Assembly: GCF_004352845.1 (NCBI RefSeq) | Contig: NZ_SJRX01000001.1 | Location: forward strand, 682,001-746,000 | Origin: Luteimonas terricola | GTDB taxonomy: Bacteria > Pseudomonadota > Gammaproteobacteria > Xanthomonadales > Xanthomonadaceae | Length of the DNA stretch: 64,000 nt | Reading direction: 5' to 3' | Part shown: positions 57,100 through 64,000 of the stretch, in pieces | Layout of the letters: every line of letters begins with the position of its first letter | Numbering within the stretch: position 1 is the first letter of the stretch | Notes under the pieces: model-generated | Databases searched by the model: none | Seen by the model: the letters and a program-made list of their open reading frames with translations, nothing else | Told to the model about the DNA's origin: nothing | Program-made: the position numbers and the translations under genes

Positions 57100-58434
57100 C
57101 TATGGGGCGCCGGGGCCCGCCGGCTCCGCTGCGAGCGCGGGTTCGCGCCGTGGCCAGGCGATGAAGCCCATCGCCACCAGCGCCAGGATCCAGCAGTAGA
57201 AGACGCTGCCCGCCAGCGCCAGCGGTGATACCGAGGCCAGGCCTGCGGCCAGCAGGATCTGCGCGCCGTAGGGCAGCAGGCCCTGCGGCACGCAGGCGAA
57301 GATGTCGAGCACGCTGGCCGCGCGCCGTGGGCTGATGCCATGCCGCTGCGCGATGTCACGCGCGACATCGCCGCTGACCAGGATCGCCACGGTGTTGTTG
57401 GCGGTGAATACGTCGGCCGTCGCCGACAGCGCCGCCATGCTGAACTCGCCGGTGCGCCGGCCCTGGTGGCCGCGCGCCAGGCGGGCGATCGTGCGTGCCA
57501 GCCACTCCAGTCCGCCGGCGGCCTTCATCAGCGCGCCCACGCCGCCGATCAGCAGCGACAGCAGCAGGATCTCGGTCATGCCTTCGAAGCCGGTCCAGAT
57601 GTCACCGGCGTACTGCACCAGGCCGTAGTCGGGCGACAGCGCCAGGCCGAAGGCGCCAGCCAGCGCCAGTCCGATCCCGAGCACCAGGATCACATCGAGT
57701 CCGCTGAGCGCGAGCGCCAGGACCAGCACATAGGGCAGCACCAGCCAGGGCGAGGTCGCCTCGTCGGTGGTGACCGGGGCCGGGTCGCCGAGGAAGGCCA
57801 GCAGCAGCATCGTCGCCAGCGCGGCCGGCAGCGCGATCTTGAAGTTCTCGCGGAACTTGTCGCGCATCTCGGCGCCCTGGCTGCGGGTCGCGGCGATGGT
57901 CGTGTCGGAGATCACCGAGAGGTTGTCTCCGAACATCGCACCGCCGATCACCGCGCCGAGCACCAGCGCGCGGTCGAGGCCGGAGGCGTCGGCCACGCCG
58001 AGCGCGATCGGCACCACGGCCGCGATCGTTCCCATCGAGGAACCGATTGCCAGCGAGATCAGCGAGGCGACCACGAACAGACCGGGCAGCAGCAGGCTGG
58101 ATGGCACCGCGCCGATGCCCAGCGTGACCACCGCATCCACCGCGCCGATCGCCTGCGACACGTAGGCGAAGGCCCCGGCCAGCAGGAAGATCAGGCACAT
58201 GGTCATGATGTTCGGGTGGCCCATCCCGCGCAGCAGGACGTCGCCGGGCTTCACGCCGCGCCGGTGCGCGATCCACGCGGCCAGGGCCAGCGCCGGCAGG
58301 ATCGCCACCGGCGCACGCAGCTGGTAGAAGCCCATCTCTTCGCCCTGCAGGGTGAAGTACAGGCCGCTGCCGAAGAACAGCGCCAGGAACAGCAGCAGCG
58401 GTGTCAGCGCGAGGGCGCTGGGACGGACATCCAT
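57100..58434 (-). CDS. nhaC: NhaC-family Na+/H+ antiporter
   Basis: The 444-residue protein has 10-11 membrane helices and the NhaC-type features: a GVADASGLDRALVLGAVIGGAMFGDNLSVISDTT segment in two parts (about residues 145-180), where polar and acidic residues lie in the membrane, and a repeat of this pattern near TADVFTANNTVAI. It should exchange Na+ for H+ or a related pair such as malate/lactate. A stand-alone gene; icd lies 160 bp upstream. Ion specificity is not readable from sequence. Confidence 0.85.
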   Translation of the reverse strand: MDVRPSALALTPLLLFLALFFGSGLYFTLQGEEMGFYQLRAPVAILPALALAAWIAHRRGVKPGDVLLRGMGHPNIMTMCLIFLLAGAFAYVSQAIGAVDAVVTLGIGAVPSSLLLPGLFVVASLISLAIGSSMGTIAAVVPIALGVADASGLDRALVLGAVIGGAMFGDNLSVISDTTIAATRSQGAEMRDKFRENFKIALPAALATMLLLAFLGDPAPVTTDEATSPWLVLPYVLVLALALSGLDVILVLGIGLALAGAFGLALSPDYGLVQYAGDIWTGFEGMTEILLLSLLIGGVGALMKAAGGLEWLARTIARLARGHQGRRTGEFSMAALSATADVFTANNTVAILVSGDVARDIAQRHGISPRRAASVLDIFACVPQGLLPYGAQILLAAGLASVSPLALAGSVFYCWILALVAMGFIAWPRREPALAAEPAGPGAP

Positions 58435-58517
58435 CGCTTTATCCGCATGAAAGGATCAGCGATTGTGGGGCCGGCCCCGGGCGCTGTCGAGCGCAGCGCC
58501 CGGAACAGCGGCGTTCC

Positions 58518-58545
58518 GGAAACGAAACGGGCGCCGAAGCGCCCG
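58518..58545 (-). terminator. Rho-independent terminator after icd
   Basis: On the minus strand, CGGGCGC and GCGCCCG pair around a stable TTCG tetraloop, followed by TTTCGTTTCC. It lies 50 bases past the icd stop and closes that gene before nhaC. Confidence 0.75.
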
Positions 58546-58594
58546 CCAGGTCGAGTACCGCGCCGCCCGTCCACGGCCGCGCGGGCTGCTCCGC

Positions 58595-59608
58595 TCAGGC
58601 CGCGAGACGGCTGGCGATGGCGCGGGCGAAGCCCATCGTGCTGCCGCTGCCGCCGAGGTCGGGGGTCAGCGAATCCTTCGCCTCCAGCGTGGCGACGATG
58701 GCGGCGCGCAGCTGCATGGCCTTGTCGGCCATGCCGATGTGCTCGAGCATCTGAGCCCCGCCCAGCAGCAGCGCGCAGGGATTGGCCACGCCCTTGCCGG
58801 CGATGTCCGGCGCCGAGCCGTGCACGGCCTCGAAGATCGCCACGTCGGCGCCGATGTTGGCGCCCGGGATCAGGCCCAGGCCACCGATCAGGCCGGCGCA
58901 CAGGTCGGAGATGATGTCGCCGAACAGATTGGTGGTCACGATCACGTCGAACTGCTCGGGGCGCATCACCAGCTGCATGCAGGTGTTGTCCACGATCATC
59001 TCGTTGCACTCGATGTCCGGGTATTCCCTGGCCACGTCGCGCGCGGCATTGAGGAACAGGCCCGAGGTCGACTTCAGGATGTTGGCCTTGTGCACCACGG
59101 TGACCTTCTTCCGTCCGGCCCTGCGCGCGAGCTCGAAGGCGTAGCGCACGATGCGCTCCGAACCCTTGCGGGTGTTGCGGGTGACCGAGACCGCCCAGCT
59201 GCCGTCGGGCGCGGTTTCCTGTCCCTCGGCGCTGTAGGCGCCCTCGGTGTTCTCGCGCACGGTGATCACGTCCACGCCCTCGGTGTAACGCGAGCGGGTA
59301 TTGGGGAACGAGGCCGCCGGGCGCACGTTGGCGTAGAGGTCGAAATGACGACGCAACTGCACGTTGATCGACGAGAAACCGTCGCCGACCGGCGTGGTCA
59401 GCGGGCTCTTGAGCGCGATCTTGTTGCGGCTGATCGAATCCAGGGTGGCCTGCGGCAGCAGCTCCCCGTGCTTTTCGAGCGCCACCAGGCCAGCGTCGGC
59501 CTCTTCATAGACGAGACCGGCGCCCAGGGCGTCGAGCACGTGCAGGGTGGCGTCCATGATCTCCGGGCCGATGCCATCGCCGCGGATGACCGTGATTGTC
59601 TGGGTCAT
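58595..59608 (-). CDS. icd: Isocitrate dehydrogenase, NAD-type
   Basis: This TCA-cycle enzyme oxidatively decarboxylates isocitrate to 2-oxoglutarate. The 337-residue protein has the family GDGIGPEIMDATL head, the substrate arm SSINVQLRRHFDLYANVRP, the ENTEGAYS loop, and NLFGDIISDLCAGLIGG with the metal-binding aspartates. In the cofactor loop, HGSAPDIAG has Asp-Ile where NADP enzymes carry Lys-Tyr, which indicates NAD. 3-Isopropylmalate or homoisocitrate dehydrogenase is less likely. The start MTQTITV is the usual xanthomonad one; an ATG five codons earlier also fits. Confidence 0.92.
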   Translation of the reverse strand: MTQTITVIRGDGIGPEIMDATLHVLDALGAGLVYEEADAGLVALEKHGELLPQATLDSISRNKIALKSPLTTPVGDGFSSINVQLRRHFDLYANVRPAASFPNTRSRYTEGVDVITVRENTEGAYSAEGQETAPDGSWAVSVTRNTRKGSERIVRYAFELARRAGRKKVTVVHKANILKSTSGLFLNAARDVAREYPDIECNEMIVDNTCMQLVMRPEQFDVIVTTNLFGDIISDLCAGLIGGLGLIPGANIGADVAIFEAVHGSAPDIAGKGVANPCALLLGGAQMLEHIGMADKAMQLRAAIVATLEAKDSLTPDLGGSGSTMGFARAIASRLAA

Positions 59609-59735
59609 TGTGTGGGGGTCCATGCTGGGGGGTGCCGGGCGCATGCGCGGGGCGCCTGGGGGGACTGGAACAGCTGCCAATTATGCCAAACGCGGCCCTG
59701 CCCTGCCGGGAGCGCGGAAGGACACGGTGATCCCA

Positions 59736-60125
59736 TCAGTCGTGCGCATGCTCCGCGGGCGCCGGCGCGCCGGCCTCGAGCTGGTCGAGGAAGTCCACGG
59801 CGCGGCGCAGGTGCGGGATCACGATGCTGCCGCCGACCACCAGCCCGATCGAGAACGCCTCGAACATGGCCTCGCGGCCCACGCCGGCCTCGCGGCAGCG
59901 GGCGACGTGGTAGCCGATGCAGTCGTCGCAGCGCAGCACCAGCGAGGCCACCAGTCCCAGCAGCTCCTTGGTGGCCACGTCCAGCACGCCGGCCTGGTAG
60001 GCCTGGGTGTCGAGCGCGAAGAAGCGGCGCACCACCTGGTTGGGTTCGGCCAGGATGCGCTCGTTCATGCGCTCGCGGAACTCCGTGAACTCCCGGATGC
60101 GGTCGTCCCCGCCGCCGGCGCTCAT
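59736..60125 (-). CDS. Carboxymuconolactone decarboxylase/AhpD-like protein
   Basis: The 129-residue all-helical protein has the CxxC-H motif of the AhpD branch: CDDCIGYH (about residues 66-73), with an upstream glutamate in TKELLGL. Such proteins act as thiol-disulfide peroxidase partners or decarboxylases. Its start overlaps the end of the glutaredoxin gene as ATGA, so a joint role in thiol redox is a fair inference. It ends in a His-rich tail (PAEHAHD). Confidence 0.88.
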   Translation of the reverse strand: MSAGGGDDRIREFTEFRERMNERILAEPNQVVRRFFALDTQAYQAGVLDVATKELLGLVASLVLRCDDCIGYHVARCREAGVGREAMFEAFSIGLVVGGSIVIPHLRRAVDFLDQLEAGAPAPAEHAHD

Positions 60126-60400
60126 GCGTCCTTGCCCGACAGCAGCGGCTCGAAGCCGCCGGCGCGGTGCAGCGCCATCATGTCGTCGTAGCCGCCGACA
60201 TGGACATCGCCGACGAAGATCTGGGGCACCGAGGTCTTCCGAGCCAGCGCGACCATGCGCTCACGCTCGGCGGGGTCGGTGTCGATCCGGACCTCGGTCC
60301 ACGCCAGGCCCTTGCTGCGCAGGAAGTTCTTGGCCGCCACGCAATACGCGCAGACGGCGCTGGTGTACAGGGTGATCTCGGGGGTGGCTTGCTCGTTCAA
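60122..60400 (-). CDS. grxC: Glutaredoxin 3-type (GrxC)
   Basis: Glutaredoxins reduce protein disulfides with glutathione. The 92-residue protein has the active site CAYC (about residues 16-19; E. coli Grx3 has CPYC), the cis-proline in TSVPQIF, and GGYDDMMALH for glutathione binding. It starts at TTG, with GGAG 8 bases upstream; no ATG fits. The proline-to-alanine change in the active site should alter redox potential. It is coupled to the AhpD-like gene. Confidence 0.92.
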   Translation of the reverse strand: MNEQATPEITLYTSAVCAYCVAAKNFLRSKGLAWTEVRIDTDPAERERMVALARKTSVPQIFVGDVHVGGYDDMMALHRAGGFEPLLSGKDA

Positions 60401-60589
60401 TGCGTTCTCCGGAAACTCTCGCGACCTGATGCTGTCAATTGTGGGGGGCCGGCGCGCCGATTTCAGCAGCCATGATCGGCCCGCTGCGTTCGACGGGCGG
60501 ATTAACGCGGTATTCACGCCCATCGCGCCCGCCGCCCCCATGCTGTTCACGCACTGCCGCGCCCCCGGTGATTGGATCCCCAGCCTCGA

Positions 60590-62170
60590 ATGCGACTGTT
60601 TCCCGCCACCCTCGCCCTCGCCCTTGCCGTGGCCATCGCCCCGGCATCGGCGCCGGCGCAACAGCGACTGCCGGATATCGGCTCGTCGGCCGCCACCGTG
60701 CTGGGACCCGCGCAGCAGCGCGAGTACGGGCAGATGCTGCTGGCGCAGCTGCGGCACTACGATTACGTGCTCGACGACCCCCTGGTCGACGCCTGGCTGC
60801 GCGGGCTCGGCAACCGCCTGGCGGCGGCCAGCGACCAGCCCGAGCAGTCCTTCACCTTCTTCATGCTGAAGGACCGTTCGATCAACGCCTTCGCCACCCT
60901 GGGCGGTTACATCGGGGCCAACGCCGGCCTTGTGCTGGCCGCCGAGAGCGAGGACGAGGTCGCCGGCGTGATCGCCCATGAGATCGCGCACGTCACCCAG
61001 GCCCACGTGCTGCGCGGGGTCGAGCGCGCGCAACGTGACAGCGTCCCGATCCTGCTGGCGATGCTCGGCGCGGTGGCTGCGGCATCGCAGTCCGACAGCA
61101 GGTCGTCGGGCAATGCCGCGATGGCGGCCATCGTCGGCGCGCAGGGCCTGATGATCCAGCGCCAGATCGACTACACCCGCTCCAACGAATCCGAGGCCGA
61201 CCGCCTGGGCATGCGCACGCTCGCGCGCAGCGGCTACGACGCCGGCGCGATGGCGCAGATGTTCGAACGCATGCAGGCCATGTCGCGCACCAACCAGGGC
61301 GGCGAACGCGAACGTATGCCCGACTACATGAGCACGCACCCGGTCACCACCACGCGCATCGGAGAGACCCGCCAGCTTGCCCAGCAGTACGGCAACGGCC
61401 AGCGCAACGCGTTCGCCACCGCCGGGCTTGCCGGAAACAACCCCCTGCTCCCACCAGGGTTGCGTCCCGGCGGGCTGGGCGGAAGCACGGCCGGAGCCCA
61501 GTTCGGCTGGGCGCGCGAACGCCTGCGTGCGCTGAGCGCAGACACGCCGACCCAGGCCATCACCGAGTACGGCCACTTCGCGCGCGTCGCCCCGCTGGAC
61601 GATGCCCAGCGCTACGGCCTGGCCGTGGCCCAGCTCGAGGCCGGCAACGGCGGCGAGGCCGCGCGCGGGTTCGAGGCGCTGCTGGAGACGCACCCCGGCG
61701 ATACCTGGCTGCTGCTCGGCCTGGCCCAGGCCCAGGCCCGCCAGGGGCGACACGCGGCCGCCGACGCCAGCTTCGAAGATCTCATCCGGCGCATGCCACG
61801 CAACCGCGCCGTGGTGCTGGGCTATGCCGAAACCCTGGTCGAACGCAGGGATGCGGAGGCGGGGCGGCGCGCCCAGGACATCCTGCGCCCGCTGATGGCT
61901 GGCGCGGGCCAGGATCCGGTGTTCCATCGCAGCTTCGCCCGCGCCAGCGAGATCGCCGGCGACCCGGTGCGCGCCGGCGAGGCCTGGGCGGAGACCGCCT
62001 TCCTCAGCGGCCGCGCCGAGCAGGCCCTGATGCAGCTCAACACCCTGCGCAGGCGCGACGACATCGACTACTACGCCCGCGCCCGTATCGATGCCCGCAT
62101 CGCCGCGATCACGCCGACCGTGCTCGAGCTCCGTCGCCAGGGCATCCGCGACCCGGACCTGCGCAAGTAG
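60590..62170 (+). CDS. bepA: Periplasmic M48 metalloprotease with TPR domain (BepA-like)
   Basis: BepA-type proteases control outer-membrane protein assembly. The 526-residue protein has a signal peptide (cleavage near APAQQ), an M48 domain with zinc motif HEIAH (about residue 137) and the third ligand in SNESEADRLGM, then a C-terminal helical TPR region (about 310-500). A TTG six codons upstream is possible, but the ATG gives the clean signal peptide. It lies 95 bp before phoB. Confidence 0.9.
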   Translation: MRLFPATLALALAVAIAPASAPAQQRLPDIGSSAATVLGPAQQREYGQMLLAQLRHYDYVLDDPLVDAWLRGLGNRLAAASDQPEQSFTFFMLKDRSINAFATLGGYIGANAGLVLAAESEDEVAGVIAHEIAHVTQAHVLRGVERAQRDSVPILLAMLGAVAAASQSDSRSSGNAAMAAIVGAQGLMIQRQIDYTRSNESEADRLGMRTLARSGYDAGAMAQMFERMQAMSRTNQGGERERMPDYMSTHPVTTTRIGETRQLAQQYGNGQRNAFATAGLAGNNPLLPPGLRPGGLGGSTAGAQFGWARERLRALSADTPTQAITEYGHFARVAPLDDAQRYGLAVAQLEAGNGGEAARGFEALLETHPGDTWLLLGLAQAQARQGRHAAADASFEDLIRRMPRNRAVVLGYAETLVERRDAEAGRRAQDILRPLMAGAGQDPVFHRSFARASEIAGDPVRAGEAWAETAFLSGRAEQALMQLNTLRRRDDIDYYARARIDARIAAITPTVLELRRQGIRDPDLRK

Positions 62171-62199
62171 CCGGGGACCCGGCCAGGTGGCTGGTGACA

Positions 62200-62228
62200 C
62201 TGTCACCAAACCGTCACCAAACCGTCGT
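62200..62228 (+). promoter_or_regulatory. Pho box upstream of phoB
   Basis: Three 11-base direct repeats: CTGTCACCAAA (62200), CCGTCACCAAA (62211) and CCGTCGTCTAA (62222). Each is a 7-base CTGTCAT-like half-site followed by a 4-base AT-richer spacer, the known PhoB-binding layout (two half-sites make one box). It begins 65 bases before the phoB start and predicts autoactivation under phosphate limitation. Confidence 0.85.
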
Positions 62229-62264
62229 CTAATGGCTGCAGTACCCGGAACGAGCGCTAAAAGC

Positions 62265-62954
62265 GTGCAGAAACGCATCCTGATCGTCGACGATGAACCC
62301 GCAATCCGCGACATGGTGGCGTTCGCCGTGCGCAAGGGCGATTACGAAGCGGTCCACGCCGGCGATGCCCGCCAGGCGCAGGAGGCGATCGCCGACCGCG
62401 TCCCCGACCTGATCCTGCTGGACTGGATGCTGCCGGGCACCACCGGAATCGAACTGGCCCGCCGCTGGCGCCGGGAAGCGCTGACCCGCGAGATCCCGAT
62501 CATCATGCTGACCGCGCGCGGCGAAGAGAACGACCGCGTCGGCGGCCTCGAGGCCGGGGTCGACGACTACGTGGTCAAACCTTTTTCCTCGCGCGAGCTG
62601 CTGGCGCGCATCCGCGCGGTCATGCGCCGTTCGCGCGACGACGACGAGGACGGCAGCGTGACCCAGGGCGAGCTGCGCATCGACGGCGCGGCGCACCGCG
62701 TGTTCGCCGGCAACGAGCCGGTGTCGATCGGTCCCACCGAGTACCGGCTGCTGCACTTCTTCATGACCCACGCCGACCGCGTGTACTCGCGCTCGCAGCT
62801 GCTCGACCACGTCTGGGGCGGCAGCGTCTACGTCGAGGAGCGCACGGTGGACGTGCACATCCGCCGCCTGCGCAAGACCCTTGAGCCCTTCCGGCTCGAC
62901 GGCATGGTGCAGACGGTGCGCGGCGCGGGTTACCGATTCTCCGCCTCGGTCTAG
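62265..62954 (+). CDS. phoB: Phosphate regulon response regulator PhoB
   Basis: PhoB activates phosphate-scavenging genes. The 229-residue protein begins at GTG; an in-frame ATG 11 codons upstream would add residues not found in homologues. The receiver has D9, D10, the phospho-acceptor D53, T83 and K105, and the C-terminal winged helix (about 135-225) shows the PhoB/OmpR pattern (SIGPTEYRLLHFF, YSRSQLLDHVWG and ERTVDVHIRRLRK). A Pho box lies upstream, and phoR follows after 9 bases. Confidence 0.96.
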   Translation: MQKRILIVDDEPAIRDMVAFAVRKGDYEAVHAGDARQAQEAIADRVPDLILLDWMLPGTTGIELARRWRREALTREIPIIMLTARGEENDRVGGLEAGVDDYVVKPFSSRELLARIRAVMRRSRDDDEDGSVTQGELRIDGAAHRVFAGNEPVSIGPTEYRLLHFFMTHADRVYSRSQLLDHVWGGSVYVEERTVDVHIRRLRKTLEPFRLDGMVQTVRGAGYRFSASV

Positions 62955-62963
62955 ACTGGCGGC

Positions 62964-64000
62964 ATGCCGCCGACTTCCAAGACTTCGTGGCAGCGGACCC
63001 TGGCCACGCTGGCCGTGGTCCTTGCCCTGGCCCTGCTTGCCGGCCTCGCCATCGGCCAGCCCTGGCCGGCCCTCGCCCTGGCTGCCCTGGCCCTGCTCGC
63101 GGTGCACCTGCTGCGCCTGCGCCGGATCATGGGCATGATCGACGCCCGCATGCGTCTACCGCCACCGCCCGCCGGCGGCGGCGGTGCCTGGGCGGGCATG
63201 GAACGCCTGCTGCATCGCGCCCGCCACGAAGTCGGTGGCCGCGAACGCCGGCTCGTGGAGATGATGCGCGCCTACCGCGCGGTCGCCATCGCCCTGCCCG
63301 ATGCCCTGGTGGTCGTCGACCGCAACACCCAGCGGGTGATCTGGTGCAACGCCGCGGCCGACAGGCTGCTTGGCCTGGACTATCCGCGTGACAAGGGCGC
63401 CAGCCTCTGCGAACGCCTGCAGCCGCTGCCCCTCGCCCACTGGCTGAGCGCCGGCCGCCATGCCGAGCCGATCATCGATGCCGCATCACCCGCGGATCCG
63501 GCGATCCGCATCAGCCTGCGCCTGATCCCCTATTCCGACGCGCTGTGGCTGCTGGTGGCCCGCGACGTCGGCAAGCTGATGCGGCTGGAGAAGATGCGCC
63601 GCGACTTCGTCGCCAACGTGTCGCATGAACTGCGCACGCCGCTGACCGTGATCCACGGCTACCTCGACATGCTCGAACCCGACGAGACCTCGGACTGGGA
63701 ACCGATCATCAGCGAGATGCGCCGCCAGTCGCAGCGCATGACCCAGCTGGTGGAGGACCTGCTGACCCTGTCCAGGCTCGAGGCCCAGGACACCATCGAA
63801 GAGGACGGGGTGGCGATGTCGCCGATGCTCGCCACCCTCCGCCGCGAGGCCGGCGCACTGAGCCAGGGTCGCCACGATGTCACCGTGGAGGACACGGCCG
63901 GCGTCGACCTCCGCGGCTCCACCCGCGAACTGCACAGCGCGTTCTCCAACCTGGTCGCCAACGCGATCCGCTACACGCCAAGCGGCGGCCGCATCGCGGT
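62964..64000 (+). CDS. phoR: Phosphate regulon sensor kinase PhoR, truncated at window edge
   Basis: PhoR phosphorylates PhoB under phosphate limitation. The 345 residues seen include two membrane helices (about 11-30 and 35-50), a PAS-like domain (about 95-200, with ALPDALVVVDR), the dimerisation domain with the phosphorylated H221 in NVSHELRTPLTV, and the start of the ATPase domain with the N-box NLVANAIRYTPSGG. The G boxes lie beyond the right edge. Typical size would be about 440 residues. Confidence 0.95.
   Translation, partial: MPPTSKTSWQRTLATLAVVLALALLAGLAIGQPWPALALAALALLAVHLLRLRRIMGMIDARMRLPPPPAGGGGAWAGMERLLHRARHEVGGRERRLVEMMRAYRAVAIALPDALVVVDRNTQRVIWCNAAADRLLGLDYPRDKGASLCERLQPLPLAHWLSAGRHAEPIIDAASPADPAIRISLRLIPYSDALWLLVARDVGKLMRLEKMRRDFVANVSHELRTPLTVIHGYLDMLEPDETSDWEPIISEMRRQSQRMTQLVEDLLTLSRLEAQDTIEEDGVAMSPMLATLRREAGALSQGRHDVTVEDTAGVDLRGSTRELHSAFSNLVANAIRYTPSGGRIA

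Overview
The window is a GC-rich chromosomal segment from a gammaproteobacterium of the Xanthomonas/Lysobacter/Luteimonas group (Lysobacteraceae, also called Xanthomonadaceae). The evidence is the set of protein types and their order: an rpoE-rseA-mucD set running into lepA-lepB-DUF4845-rnc-era-recO; a fab cluster ending in tmk-holB-pilZ; tig-clpP-clpX-lon-hupB-ppiD; kdkA beside a heptosyltransferase; a DUF6165 protein; and several short palindromic repeat families. Genus and species cannot be fixed from the sequence alone. Almost everything is core genome. I see no transposase, phage gene, plasmid function or CRISPR array.

Layout. 1-2.2 kb: the 5' part of a secreted protein, a receiver-Hpt phosphorelay protein, and recO. 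2.2-10.4 kb (minus strand): rpoE, rseA, degQ/mucD, lepA, lepB, DUF4845, rnc, era and recO, covering envelope stress, secretion and RNA processing, headed by a sigma-E-type promoter. 10.5-14.4 kb: a fused beta-oxidation enzyme and a TPR lipoprotein. 14.4-24.8 kb (minus strand): yceD, rpmF, fabH, fabD, fabG, acpP, fabF, pabB, mltG, tmk, holB, pilZ, with two copies of a MITE-like element on either side of fabD. 24.9-32.6 kb: a small membrane protein, maf, a GT39-type glycosyltransferase, a moxR-DUF58-transglutaminase-Slp cluster and a HIT protein. 32.6-36.2 kb: recR, ybaB, dnaX, tRNA-Ser(GGA) and the 4.5S RNA gene, with two large related palindromes before the tRNA. 36.2-40.9 kb: a YVTN protein, an MBL-fold hydrolase, kdkA, a heptosyltransferase, DUF6165 and tRNA-Ser(CGA) followed by a duplicated tRNA-tail repeat. 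40.9-46.3 kb: a PP2C phosphatase, dnaQ, rnhA, a yafS-like methyltransferase, gloB, mltD and fabI. 46.3-55.1 kb: ppiD, tRNA-Asp, tRNA-Val, hupB, lon, clpX, clpP and tig. 55.2-56 kb: five tRNA genes (Pro, Arg, His, Lys, Leu). 56-64 kb: a BAX-inhibitor-like protein, an NhaC-type antiporter, an NAD-type isocitrate dehydrogenase, an AhpD-like protein, grx, an M48 metalloprotease, phoB and a truncated phoR.

How it works together. Many genes are translationally coupled by ATGA or GTGA overlaps (rnc-era, tmk-holB-pilZ, mltG-tmk, methyltransferase-rnhA, gloB-mltD, grx-AhpD). Regulatory sites readable from the sequence include a sigma-E-like promoter before rpoE, a sigma-32-like promoter before lon, a three-repeat Pho box before phoB, and sigma-70-like promoters before hupB and several tRNAs. 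I did not find a clear new multi-gene system. The parts most worth a second look are the repeat families, above all the 150-bp inverted-repeat element flanking fabD and the tRNA-tail repeats after tRNA-Ser(CGA), and a few variant proteins.
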